From Purshia tridentata (lineage: Eukaryota > Streptophyta > Magnoliopsida > Rosales > Rosaceae), in the NCBI GenBank assembly GCA_003254885.1, contig QANT01001072.1, positions 1 through 27,467 on the forward strand: a stretch of 27,467 nt of DNA. The letters are read 5' to 3'. Position 1 is the first letter of the stretch, and each line of letters begins with the position of its first letter. The notes below the pieces were generated by a model. That model had not been told where the DNA came from. It made no database searches and worked only from the letters and a program-made list of their open reading frames with translations. The position numbers and the translations under genes were made by a program. Shown here one piece after another: positions 11,426 through 22,107 of the stretch.

Positions 11426-11995
11426 AAAATTATAATCAAGAATTATAATTTTTCCTCTAAAATCAAACATATACATTATACATTTATAGATAATAGCCTC
11501 GTGTGTGAGAAATTAGTTTTAGAGTGTATTTAGCATTTTTCTTATAATTATAGGTTTATTTGCATTAATACCCTTAAAATGTACACTTTTTTTCACATTG
11601 TCATCCGAACTTCACATAGTTGTTGTAGAAAACCTCATGCCGTCAACTCCATTCATTTTGCCGTTAAAGGAGTTGACGTGGTGCCTATATTGCATGAGTG
11701 GGATGAAAAGTTATGTCATGTGACTCATGTGTTAAATAAATAAATTATGTATATTAACACTCCTTATGTAGGACAGAAAAGGAAGGTATTTTGGTTTTGG
11801 TGTTTTTTTCTTTTAACTCAGTCAAAAAGAAAAAGCAAATAAACCAATAATAATGACACAACAAATTAGAAACAAGCCATACAAATCCAAATACATAAGT
11901 GCAAGTCTATGTATTGAAAGCACATCACATTAAAGAGTTTAATTATAGAGCTTAGTTATACATAAATATTTCTAGAATGTTCATAATGCTGATGG

Positions 11996-12122
11996 TATAA
12001 ATAAAATCCCAGAAGGGGATTAAACAGGGTTTGTGCTTTTATGGTTTCTCTGCCTCTCTAGCTGGTGCTCTGTTGAGCTTGTTCTGTGGCTGAAGCAGAG
12101 TGTGTGTGTCTGTGTGAGTGAC
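11996..12122 (+). promoter_or_regulatory. Core promoter and 5' leader of the MYB gene
   Basis: A good TATA box, TATAAATAA, lies at 11996-12004, predicting transcription from about 12025-12035 and a leader of roughly 90-100 bases. A small upstream ORF, ATG at 12041 to TAG at 12059-12061 (6 codons plus stop), would lie in that leader. A longer frame open upstream of the MYB start is in phase with it, but its first codons (from 12033) are not an ATG. The ATG at 12123 gives the family's conserved MGRSPCC start. Confidence 0.65.
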
Positions 12123-13083
12123 ATGGGAAGATCACCATGTTGTTCAAAGGTGGGCTTGCACAGAGGTCCATGGACTGCCAGAGAAGACACATTGCTCATT
12201 CAGTACATCCAGTCCCATGGTGAAGGCCATTGGAGGTCTCTTCCTAAGAAAGCTGGTAATAACCACATAGTAATTCACCCCTTTTAGATTTGCTGCTTCT
12301 TCTTTCTTTCTCTGTTTGGTTCTTATAAATTATGTATTTATAATTTGTTTGTGGAAAAACCAACAATTTTTAGGACTTCTGCGATGTGGGAAGAGTTGCA
12401 GGCTAAGGTGGATGAACTATCTCAGACCTGATATAAAGAGAGGCAACATAACTCCTGATGAGGATGACCTTATTGTGAGGCTGCATTCTCTTCTGGGCAA
12501 TCGTTGGTCTCTAATTGCTGGAAGACTCCCGGGCCGAACTGACAATGAGATCAAGAATTACTGGAATACCCACATCAGCAAAAGGCTCAAAAACTCAAAC
12601 CAAGACAGTACTACTCATAATAGAAGAGCATCATCAAAATTTGTTGGGGAGCCCAAGAAAAATGCGCAAGAAGAGGTCACAACAAAGTCCAAGGTTCATC
12701 TCCCAAAGCCTATTAGAGTGTCTCCACTGTCAATTACAGAGAACAATATGGTTTTTGGGTCATATACGCAAGAAGCTGGCAGTCATGATTCAGAGGTTTC
12801 TAATCTTCATGATGTGTCTTGGTATGATGAGATCAAAGGTGGTGATGGTAATGATTTTGGGGAGGCCTTGGTTTGTGATAATATTAAAGATTGTGATGAT
12901 TTTGTAAATCAAGGGTATGAAGGGTGTGGCCCATCTGGTGCCTGCAGCAACCAAAATGCTAAGCCTGAAGCAGCAGAAAGAGATAGTACTCTGCCATGGA
13001 AAATGTATGAGGAATGTTATCAGCAGCTCAAGGCAGAAGATCATGTTCAATTGGACTCTTTTGTTGATTCCTTACTGGTTTAA
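12123..13083 (+). CDS. R2R3-MYB transcription factor, MYBPA1/MYB5 type
   Basis: Exons 12123-12255 and 12374-13083 join in frame (codon split G|GA) to give 280 residues, close to grape VvMYBPA1. R2 spans about residues 14-63 with W17, W37 and W57. R3 spans about 66-115, with the first Trp replaced by Ile70, as is usual in plants, then W89 and W108. R3 carries the bHLH-interaction signature [DE]Lx2[RK]x3Lx6Lx3R (D76, L77, R80, L84, L91, R95). It also has DNEI at 101-104, typical of proanthocyanidin-type rather than anthocyanin-type MYBs. The opening [11 protein letters not shown] fits MYBPA1 rather than TT2. The C-terminal end is acidic, finishing [10 protein letters not shown]. Family members act in the nucleus with bHLH and TTG1-type WD40 partners to activate flavan-3-ol/proanthocyanidin genes such as ANR and LAR; that role is inferred here. 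The usual second intron within R3 is absent, as in MYB5-type genes. Confidence 0.92.
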
Positions 13084-15596
13084 CTTAATGTTAAAAATTA
13101 AAGAAAGGATATATATATAAGGCTTGTCAGTATGTGTCAAAGTTGGCTTTTCATGATTTAAATTGTAGTGTTAGTCTAGATTTCACATGTCTACGTTGGT
13201 TAATCCTCTTCTTTTCTTGGGAAAGATGCTCCAAGATATGTCCAAAATTTTTTGCCTTCTGTCACAAGCTTTTATTGGCCTGCATAATTAGATCCCAGTT
13301 ACAGCTAGATAGAACTTAATTTGGCTAAAAGTCAAAGAGGTTCAAATTGGGGCAATATACAATGAATTATTAGATGGCAGCAGGCAGTCATACTTGGATC
13401 CTATATATAGTTGCATAGTCTATAAATGATTCAAATGACAAAGTAATGAAATTATTGAGCTAACGAGTAAGTATTCTTGAGTTAAGAGATGGGGTGGAGG
13501 GAGGCATGGATGGTGAAAATGGGACATCAAAGTTTTAACATTTATCCTTCACCGTTCTTTTCATATTATATGATTACACATATACGCACAAGCACACCAC
13601 AAACATGCATGTGATTCATGACAGGGACTGGTTCACCCGATCACCCTTTGCCTTGTACAAGTAGGTTAAGTGGAGCTGTTTTTGCATCGTCACCTTAAAT
13701 CTTAAGGGGATTATATACTCTATAATGTGTAAAACGTGTTTGTGGAAAAAATAATTATCTCACTAATATATTTTAAGGTTTTGGTTTTTTTAATATTTTT
13801 TTTGAGTTGGTAGTTGGTACCATTAAGATGTCAAGTGGTCCATATATTAAGATGTTAATGTACAATAGAAAGAAATTCTCTATAAAGGACAAGAACGAAC
13901 ATGAGTGTTTTTATGATATTTTATTATATTTTTAGGATATTTTGAGAACGTTCACTCTTTTAATGTATAGGGTTCTATATTTTAGGGTATAGAATTATTA
14001 TACGAAATTATATTTCAAATACTCGAGAGTTAAATTCTAAAATTCAATAGAGGAATGTGAGATCAAAACCATAAGACTTAAAGGCGAAGAACATATCTCA
14101 ATTAAATATTTATAATCTAAAATATTAAATTCTGCTAAGAATAATATCAAATGATTAAAAAAGTCATAAAATATATGTGTCCGTTTTTTTATTTAAATAA
14201 TAGACGTCCTACAAAGAGCACGACTATATGTATGTATTTATTTTTAATTTTTTTTTTTTTGAGAATTCAAACTTAGGATATCTCATACGTTAACTAATAC
14301 AGTTATGGTGTACTTCAAGATTGCATTTTTTTTTTTTCAATAAACACTAAAGTTTTTAATAGAAATAAATTTATGTGAATGTATGTATTTATTTTTAATT
14401 TTTTTTTTTTGAGAATTCAAACTTAGGATATCTCATACATTAACTAATACAGTTATGGTGTACTTCGAGAGTGCATTTGTTTTTTTGTTTTTTGTTTTCA
14501 ATGAACACTAAAGTTTTTAATAGAAATAAATTTATGTGCTTCCTGAGAAGTATTGAGGTCTTTATCAAAATTCCACAAAACCCCTTTTCAATAATAATGC
14601 TTCTACTTATTTGGTCAATGACTGAATGCTAAAGCAGTTTGATGGTGTTGGTGTTTTTGACAATTGAGACCTCCCAACACCTTCTTGCCCATTCCTACAT
14701 ATTAGTCAACTAAGGCTAGGTGAACTTGGATTGGCTCTAGTATTGTTGAACCTCTTACTATATAACTGGTTAGGCAACATATAAGTTTGGTACTGGACTT
14801 CAAAACTTTTTCATCAAGTAATTAAGCATGTACCCCTTAATGGTCATTCTACTTAGTAAAGCGACTTGATAGGTACAGCTTCATATATTACTCTTTTTGT
14901 CCCATTGCAATGGCTTTATATCACTTTTCAAAACTACTCCAAGGAATCTTTTGCATTAGTTTCAAAAAGTGAATCCCATTGGAGGTTAATCAATTACAAT
15001 TATTCTAAACCACATTTATGGCTTACCTTACTAAGCTATGAAATTTGGTTCCCAAATTGATTTCAATTTAGCCCAAACCAGCCAATGAACAATGACCGCG
15101 AACAAGCATCGACACTGTTCTATTTTGTACCTCATTCAGTCCAAAAGCAATGAACCTAAGGGAACCAACAAAAATATAAAAGTAAAACTTTTGCCACTTT
15201 ACTAGACTTTGCAATATTTAGCACTCAAAGAGTACTTGTAGCTGTTGCTTTGTTAGCCGTCGTGTAACCCGTTTTTCCAGTCATACTGGCAACTTTTCCA
15301 AAATTTTTGAAGGGGTCGATTGTATAATTAATTGCCAAACATGCTAAAAACTTACAGAGGTACAAGGAGTGCAGAAAGTTATTTTCAAGTCCATATTATG
15401 AAAACCCAATTCCCATTTTCAGTGATAAGTTATAACACACACACAAACGCAAAACTAAATTCACTTGATGGGACATGCAAATTACTATGAGAGGGAAGAC
15501 CCTTAATGAACATTACTAATTAATAAATAGCATTGTGCATAACAACATAGTTTCGTATACAGTGGTTACAACGTCAAGAACTATAGACATCTATCT
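13084..15596. other. Intergenic region between convergent MYB and METTL17-like genes
   Basis: This holds the 3' flanks of both genes and AT-rich DNA. A tandem duplication is listed separately. No coding exon, tRNA or other RNA gene was recognised; short open frames at 13134-13319 and 14866-15060 have no recognisable content. Confidence 0.7.
14228..14538. repeat. Tandem duplication of a ~151-bp unit
   Basis: Copy 1 at 14228-14378 and copy 2 at 14379-14538 are nearly identical apart from poly-T length and a few substitutions. Each contains ATGTATGTATTTATTTTTAA, a T run, then GAGAATTCAAACTTAGG, then a second T-rich run. Read on the - strand, each unit has a sequence loosely like a Pol III B box followed by an A-rich tail. 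That is reminiscent of a SINE or other retroposon, but classification is uncertain. Confidence 0.85.
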
Positions 15597-17072
15597 TCAA
15601 AAGGGCCACAAGTCTCCCCAGAGAGATTTTCGGGCTTGTTGATGTAATGTAGGGTTCTTACTCTTTGTAACAACCACTCGCTGAAGCGCACCTTCTGAAC
15701 AATCTCGTTTGGTTGATCGACAGACATCCATTGTGACCTGCCTGCCCCTCCGAACAGGCATAAAGAGAATCCTACCCCAACCACCCCCAAGATCAGCATG
15801 ACCTGTTTCATCATTCTCCTCTTCATCATTATCATCAACAACATCAGTTTCCATAACATCAGAATCATAGGTAACTGGATCTGGTTCTTCATAAGGAATC
15901 ATGTCAGCTTGTTGTGAGCTAGTTATGTCCTCTGTCAAGGTCAAACACAAAGCATTAAAATTAAAGATATCAAAGGTTAGAACTTCCCAGACTGCTGGTA
16001 ATTAAAGCAAGTTAACATATCATACTGAAGACAAGTTCATAATGGAGCTCTTGAAGATGTTTTAAAGTAAAAAATGTGCACGTTAGATGTACCATAGTCA
16101 ATTTCAAGATCTTCAGGAAATCTGTTAGCATGTTGTTCCTTCAAAGTCTCAAATGTCATACCATCAAGAGGCCAAGGTTCCCTGTTCAGAATAACAATAG
16201 TGAAACCATCAGAGAAAACATACAAAACGTTAATGTTATTATGAATAAAAGGACCTGAGACTGTAAGAGAAGGAAATATTTGAATCAGGATTGTTTGATT
16301 TGAAAAATGATTAGATTGGCATGAATCAAAATATTTATGATTATAATCATTTAAGTAAGATCACTGAAAGTTAAAGTATGTGTTCAATAAGAAAGAATCT
16401 GAGTTAAACCAGAAAAAAATTGCGTGACGAAAGATTTAGCCCAAACAAATCTGCCTAAAGGATGGTTTTCATATATGGCAGTGTAGCTTTATGAGAATGG
16501 ATTTTGAGCATGCATTGTCAAAGAAGAATGTATCCAATCCACAATTTTGGTTATAAACACAAAAAATAATAACCTCGGTCTTTGTCCTCGCCTGACAGCA
16601 ATGAAGCTAAATTTCTCATCTTCAAAGCCACGTAATGGCTGGCCACCCTTGGAACGCTAAAAAAAGGTCAAATAAGAGAAGGTGTCACCAATTATATAAT
16701 TTAATAATCACTTGTTTTAATAATAATGTAACAGCTCTTGTTTCCAAATGAACCCCCCAACCATCCCCCTGGAATGCTAGGAAAATTCAGACGTTCCTCT
16801 ACAAATGTCTGGCCATTGGATAAATCCCATAATTCAACACCTGCCTTTAAATTTACTACTGAGGTTCACATAACATGGTACCACAAATCTCCCAAGAACA
16901 AAGAGGGTAGGGCATGGATTTAAGGAGGAACCTTGTATGCACGCTGGGTAGATGTCCTCTCCAAGCGCTGAACAAAATGACAATATTTTCCAGCTTTCTC
17001 CAGTGGACATGGTCCATCATGAGGGCACTGCATCAAGAGAACTATAAAATAAAATGAGAGAATTCAAAATTA

Positions 17073-17103
<31 letters not shown>

Positions 17104-19515
17104 GGATGCCCAAAAATGAGAGAATTCAAAATTAAAAAAAAAATATATATATATATATATATAGGATGCCCATATTAATTTAGAAAGAGAAAAATACGAG
17201 CAGAATAGATATTATACTCACAGGAGCAACTATATATGCACCACTTTTTTGAGTCACTAAGTCCTTCGAAGTTTCATCGATTCCATCTTTAGATTTACGG
17301 CATTTCTGAAGTCACAACTATTTTATTATACATGAATGGTAGAAAAAAAAAAAAAAATTGATTGTTGACAAGAGACATAAATTGAACAAGCATCCGAACT
17401 AAAATTTCATCTTAAAGAACAAGGGGCAAAAAAACAACTTACCCTTTTTTCCATCCATAATATATGCGACCGCATCTGAGATATGATATTAGACCCTTGT
17501 GGTGTTCCAGGTTCAATCAAAATCTAAGAACATATGGATGTTTAAGGAAACCAAAAGGTAAATTTATTAGGCTAAAATTTGGAAGGTCCAAACTGAAAAT
17601 TCCCATGAAACTATTATAACATGGCAAGTGATATACTATTTCTTTCTTTTAGCAAAAACTGGGGGTGCATCTGGCCTTCGGTTTGGTGCATAGGCCTATG
17701 CACACCTATTTTTTTAATCTTCTTGAACAGTTTTAAAAGAAGTGCTATTCTTGAAAATAATGGGTACATTTTTTGCCAAATTTTGTTAAAAACTCATGTC
17801 AGAATAGCACAAAACATACAGTACTTGTCCCCTTAGTCAATGGTATAAACCATAACATAGGATCATACAAATTGCTTTGCCATGAAATCATAGTGAAAAA
17901 TTAAACTCATCCATAGGTTGAAAGTATACCAAGACATCCCGTGTAAGATCCCAGAGCTGGCGCACTACAGTAATTCGATCCTTCAGCGATGGTATCTCTC
18001 CAAGCACATAGGACTTCACCCCATACCAACAAACATCAGTTATTATCAATACCAACCATGCCAAGGCCAATATGATGTTCATATTGGTAGAAATTCTAGA
18101 TAAATACAACTTACAGCAATAACAAGGTCATGTTCTCTCTCTGACTTGTTGATACTTTTAGTCAAAGATTGGATGCTCTCATAACTATGAATAAGTGGCA
18201 AGTTCTTCAGCCCTAAAATAACCATGACAAAAAAGTTCAGAATTTTGCTTTGACCCTATGACAGTCTTTGAGAATGCATGAACCATCGCAACAGAGACAG
18301 TCAGAGGTTGGTAGATTGGCCCTTTAACAACTGTAATTCTACCAGTTGTTAACAATTATCTTTGCAATCTTATTAATTTATTAATCTTAAAAGAATATCA
18401 ATTAACTAGTTGGAACATAGAATTTTATCATCATTAAGAGCCAACCTTGTATAAGGCTCTGGCCTGTGCGCTGCATTGATTGGGATGGCTCCACTAAATT
18501 AACTTTCTCCAAGGAATTTGGCCAGACTTCTCGTAGTGCCCTGCGGCATTCCATTTACATTATGTCAAAATTCACAGCCACAGACAAACGGAAATCCAAT
18601 ATTCTCATGTGAATGAGAATCCAAAGATAACCAAATGAACTTCTCACCAGAAGGCCGAACCCGTTCCAGCACCAAAATCCAACACTTTAGCCGGAGAGAA
18701 ATCAGGCAGTCTTCTACGAACCTGTAAAACAACAAAACACAAAGATTTTGCTGAAATTATCCACAAAAAAACAAAACTTCAAAACAACTCCAACTCTAAT
18801 TTTGATCAATTCACACTCAAAAGGAACAATAACTTCCACCCCATTAAATACCTAGTACATCAATATAACAAAGTCGAGCTAAGCACCTCATTTCTAGCAA
18901 ACTGGAATATCACTTTCTCTACTTTCCACCATTTTCAAACAGAGAGGACCAACACCCATAATTCAAAATTATACAGCATATCCACATAAAATTTCCTTAA
19001 TTTACCTCATTAAGGACTCTGTAACAAGCAGAGAATACTGCAGGCATTCTGGAAGCAACATAAGCAATGGTCTCATCGTCTCTATAGGTGAGACCTATGT
19101 CTCCATAAGAGCTCTTGATCTTCCACCTCTTGGATTGGTCCACAGACTTCAAAGGGTCCTCAACGAGCTCTTGGGAAGTCGCTGAAATAAGCTGCGCGTT
19201 CACATCCTTGATTTGGCTGAACGATTCCGATAGCCTCAGCACCTTCCTCTTCATGTGGGGCTCGTCTTGCTCTAAAATCCCAAACCAACAAATTGAATTG
19301 CATTACTTTCGTATATAGATATAGAAATATACACTTTTACAGAGAGAGAAAAGGTGCTGAGCCGAGAGAGAGTTGACACCTCGGAGGTACTTTTTAATGG
19401 CTCGGCGAAGACGGACGGGAGCTGTGAGGCAACGCTGGGACTGTTTGGCTGCGGAGCGGAGGGTTTCTTGGGTTAGGAGCTTTTGGGCAGTCTCGGGGAT
19501 GAGGGTGGTCGCCAT
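15597..19515 (-). CDS. Rsm22/METTL17-family mitochondrial ribosome assembly protein (12 exons)
   Basis: Exons in transcript order: 19515-19380, 19271-19006, 18721-18648, 18540-18446, 18212-18115, 18013-17930, 17523-17443, 17305-17222, 17027-16932, 16656-16574, 16181-16093 and 15931-15597. All are GT-AG and join in frame to 506 residues, stop TGA. The N-terminus is basic, Ser/Thr-rich and poor in acids, as expected of a mitochondrial targeting peptide. A Rossmann SAM-methyltransferase core follows: motif I VLDFGAGTGSAFW at 147-159, a later VNLVEPS segment, DLVIASYVLGE, then LIEPGTPQGS. CPHDGPC (C307, C313) and C322 resemble cysteines that bind a 4Fe-4S cluster in METTL17. A strongly acidic linker (about 410-437) precedes a basic C-terminus ending WGDLWPF. 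Yeast Rsm22 and human METTL17 associate with the mitochondrial small subunit and are needed for its assembly; catalytic activity is doubtful. The acceptor before residue 251 (GAAG|TCC) is pyrimidine-poor but is the one that keeps frame and homology. Confidence 0.9.
17051..17171. repeat. Tandem duplication (~60 bp) with (AT)n inside an intron
   Basis: Two adjacent copies of a unit made of AAAATGAGAGAATTCAAAAT, a run of A, (AT)n and ATAGGATGCCC occupy about 17051-17111 and 17113-17171. They lie between METTL17-like exons 8 and 9 and differ mainly in microsatellite length. This looks like a recent slippage or unequal-exchange product. It does not touch the splice sites. Confidence 0.9.
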
Positions 19516-22107
19516 TTTCGGTAGGGTTGAGCCGTTTGAGGAGGAGCTTGTCGAGCCTCTGTAACTGGGAGTGAGAGAGAGAGAGAGCTGATACGGTTGG
19601 GTTTCCTCAACTTTCTTCTGGGGTTTATGGGTCTCCAGGGTTTTAGGCTTTTGGGCTTGGATGTTGAGTGAGACAACATGGGCCTAACAAATGGGTTGGG
19701 TTTGTAGTGATTTTGGATATGTATCACTAATCTAATGAAATTTGAACAAGGGATTCATCCAAACTTTCCGGGAACAAAAACGCTATACTCACCTATGAAA
19801 TGAATAATCTCACATTGCTAAGATATTGTCGGGTGAGTTGTATACTATATAGGTCTTGGACAATCATCTTCTTACAAGTCGATTTTTAATGAGTTAAACT
19901 CATGGTTCTTTAAGATGATATCAAAGTCTACGTAGTGTATATTCTTGGACAATTCAATTCAATTCGATCGATTGATGTATCTTGGGCATTGGGGCCGATA
20001 ACTCGTTTACCCTGGAGTTGAAAGGGGGTACCGTATGTATAACATATATAACATATAGAAAGTGTATAGAATTCATTTGTGCTCACCATCTTTTTGTGGT
20101 GAACGAAAATGGACTTCAAGTGTATGTATGTATAATCTAAAAGATCGTTCACGTGCAACTTTAAAGCATACAGGATCAACTTGTATTTTTGGCTATGTGG
20201 CTTTAATCTACAAGACTAAAGTCACCACTAAAGGAAGTTGGTAACTTGTAGTTTTTGCTAAAGGCGATAGAAGTTGACTAGCTATGCTAGTGTCATAATT
20301 CTGAACGTCGCGATCATGTTTCACCTCTATAAATGCATGCTAGCTTTTATTTAATTAATTTGTTGGTTATAAACTTATAATATAACTTAAAGAAGAGAGG
20401 AAACTTTGGCTTTGAGATAAACGGCCATAATTAGTAGCGTTTTTAAGTCCCATTAATTTAGGAGTTGGTCAAAATCGTTAGACTAGCTATGCTAGTGTCA
20501 TAATTCTGAACGTCGTGATCATGTTTCACCTCTATAAATGCATGCTAGCTTTTTTTTAATTAATTTGTTGGTTATAATATAACTTAAAGAAGAGAGGAAA
20601 CTTTGGCTTTGAGATAAACGGCCATAATTAGTAGCGTTTTAAAGTCCCATTAATTTAGGAGTTGGTCAAAATCGTTAAACGCCTATACTATATATCATCA
20701 ATAATCAATTATTGAAGGCTAGAAGAAGCCCAAGTCTTGAATTACAGATTGACAGTATCATATAGTGTGTCAACAGTAATAATGAGCATATATGCATGAG
20801 AAAATTGGCAGAGAAGCATGCAGATCGATCTTATCGGGGGAGACAGACTTTGTCTTTGTACGTCTTTGGGAATTGGTGTGCATGTGTAAGTGGAAAACAG
20901 GAAGCATCGATCAAAAGTTAGCTAGCTAGGCACCTAGAAAGTAGAAACTAGGGTTGCTGTAACTCGGATCACTTTAATGCATGCCTAGCTTCCTGCATGT
21001 GTGGTTGTGGTGCAGCCTGTACCATGCATTCACTACAAAGCTAGCTATATTGCATTTGTCTCTGCTTCGCAACAGCAGCTCTTATTAATTGTACATATGC
21101 TTTCCTTTTGAACAATGAATTCGCATGCATCAATATTTTCCACCAAAAGTATATTATATATATTCTTATTATTGGAAAAAGAAAAATTAAAGAGGGAGAT
21201 CAGAATTAGGAGAGGGACTGAGGGAGAGGTATTTATAAAGGCTCTTGATGAGTCTTCGAGTACTTATTCCTTTCCTTAAACGCATGCATCAGCGGTCAGC
21301 CACCGCGCATGTTAGTAGTAGGCCCCATACATACTATACTCGACCCAAAGAAAGAAAATAAAGATACTCTTCAAATTAATGTTAATTCAACCACCACATG
21401 GCAACTAACCCACCCACCCCCATGTTCTTAATGTCCTCTTACTCTTCCAAATTTCTTTTTTTTATATACACGTACATTTTCCATAAAACAAAATTAAAAC
21501 AATATTCAATAATTATTATATATTTAATCCTAACTAGGGTTCCGAGCACTTTCATCTCCAACCAAATTAAAGTCCATATATAGTACAACTCTAATTAGTT
21601 CCATGATATAATATCTTTTATATATCATTACCAATCCATTCTAATACCCAACATGAGATATTTAAAAAACTAATTAACACATGTACAATACCAACACTTG
21701 CAGTACTGCTCTATCATGACTTGTCCAAGTTCCAACTAAGAAAACCATTCATATATATATATATGATTTGTATGCTGACAATACATCATAAATATAATTA
21801 AGCCTTGCTTTGCCATGCACTATACTACTAAAAGCTCCTATATATGATAAGATTTATATAAATACATTCAAATATGTGTACAAGGTATATATATTTCGGT
21901 GGATATTCCTTCTTCTTTTCTAGCTCCACGTACAGGACTACTGTATCTAAACATATATGATATTATATATTAATTTAACAGACATTAATTAATTAATCAA
22001 GTAATTATAATTAACTAGTAAGATGCTTTTCTGTTTCTCGATCTCCATCCTTAATTATCTCTATATGTGTTTATATATATAATTAAGGGATGATCATGAT
22101 CTGGTTT
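19516..22107. other. Intergenic region between the METTL17-like and SDR genes
   Basis: The right-hand gene's 3' flank and the left-hand gene's promoter share this stretch. Next to the METTL17-like start is a GA run (about 19572-19589; CT in the gene's sense), likely in its leader. A ~200-bp tandem duplication is listed separately. Around 20800-21260 there are several GCATGC/CATGCA (RY-type) motifs and a TATA-like TTTATAAAGG near 21233-21242 on +, but no coding sequence follows. TA-rich DNA fills 21400-22100. Confidence 0.65.
20276..20677 (+). repeat. Tandem duplication of a ~200-bp TATA-containing unit
   Basis: Copy 1 (20276-20480, 205 bases) and copy 2 (20481-20677, 197 bases) are near-identical. 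The clearest differences are an 8-base loss after GGTTATAA and one C-to-T change (CGTCGCGATC to CGTCGTGATC). Each begins GACTAGCTATGCTAGTGTC and contains CTCTATAAATGCATGCTAGC, a TATA-box-like motif beside an RY element (TATAAAT at 20328-20334 and 20533-20539). No coding sequence follows, so the promoter-like look may be coincidental. Confidence 0.85.

Larger units (their letters stand above)
9558..11995. other. 3' flank of WD40 gene and intergenic region up to the MYB TATA box
   Basis: The first ~400 bases after the stop probably include the 3' UTR; no single canonical poly(A) signal stands out. A (CT)n microsatellite, a hairpin and SINE-like fragments are listed separately. A 10-bp inverted repeat (CGTCAACTCC at 11641-11650, complement at 11669-11678) sits in a stretch resembling dispersed plant repeats. 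No coding exon was found in 9900-11995. Confidence 0.65.

Noticed and set aside
12515..12907. 130-codon open frame on + overlapping the MYB second exon
   Set aside because: It is an out-of-phase shadow of the MYB coding exon.
6432..13083. WD40 and MYB genes as a linked MYB-bHLH-WD40 (MBW) module
   Set aside because: The MBW WD40 partner (TTG1) is a ~340-residue protein from an intronless gene. This one is 734 residues, has seven coding exons and an acidic N-terminal extension, and is a different WD40 family.
21405..21423. C-rich run as a G-quadruplex on the - strand
   Set aside because: Only three C runs are present, fewer than the four needed for an intramolecular quadruplex.
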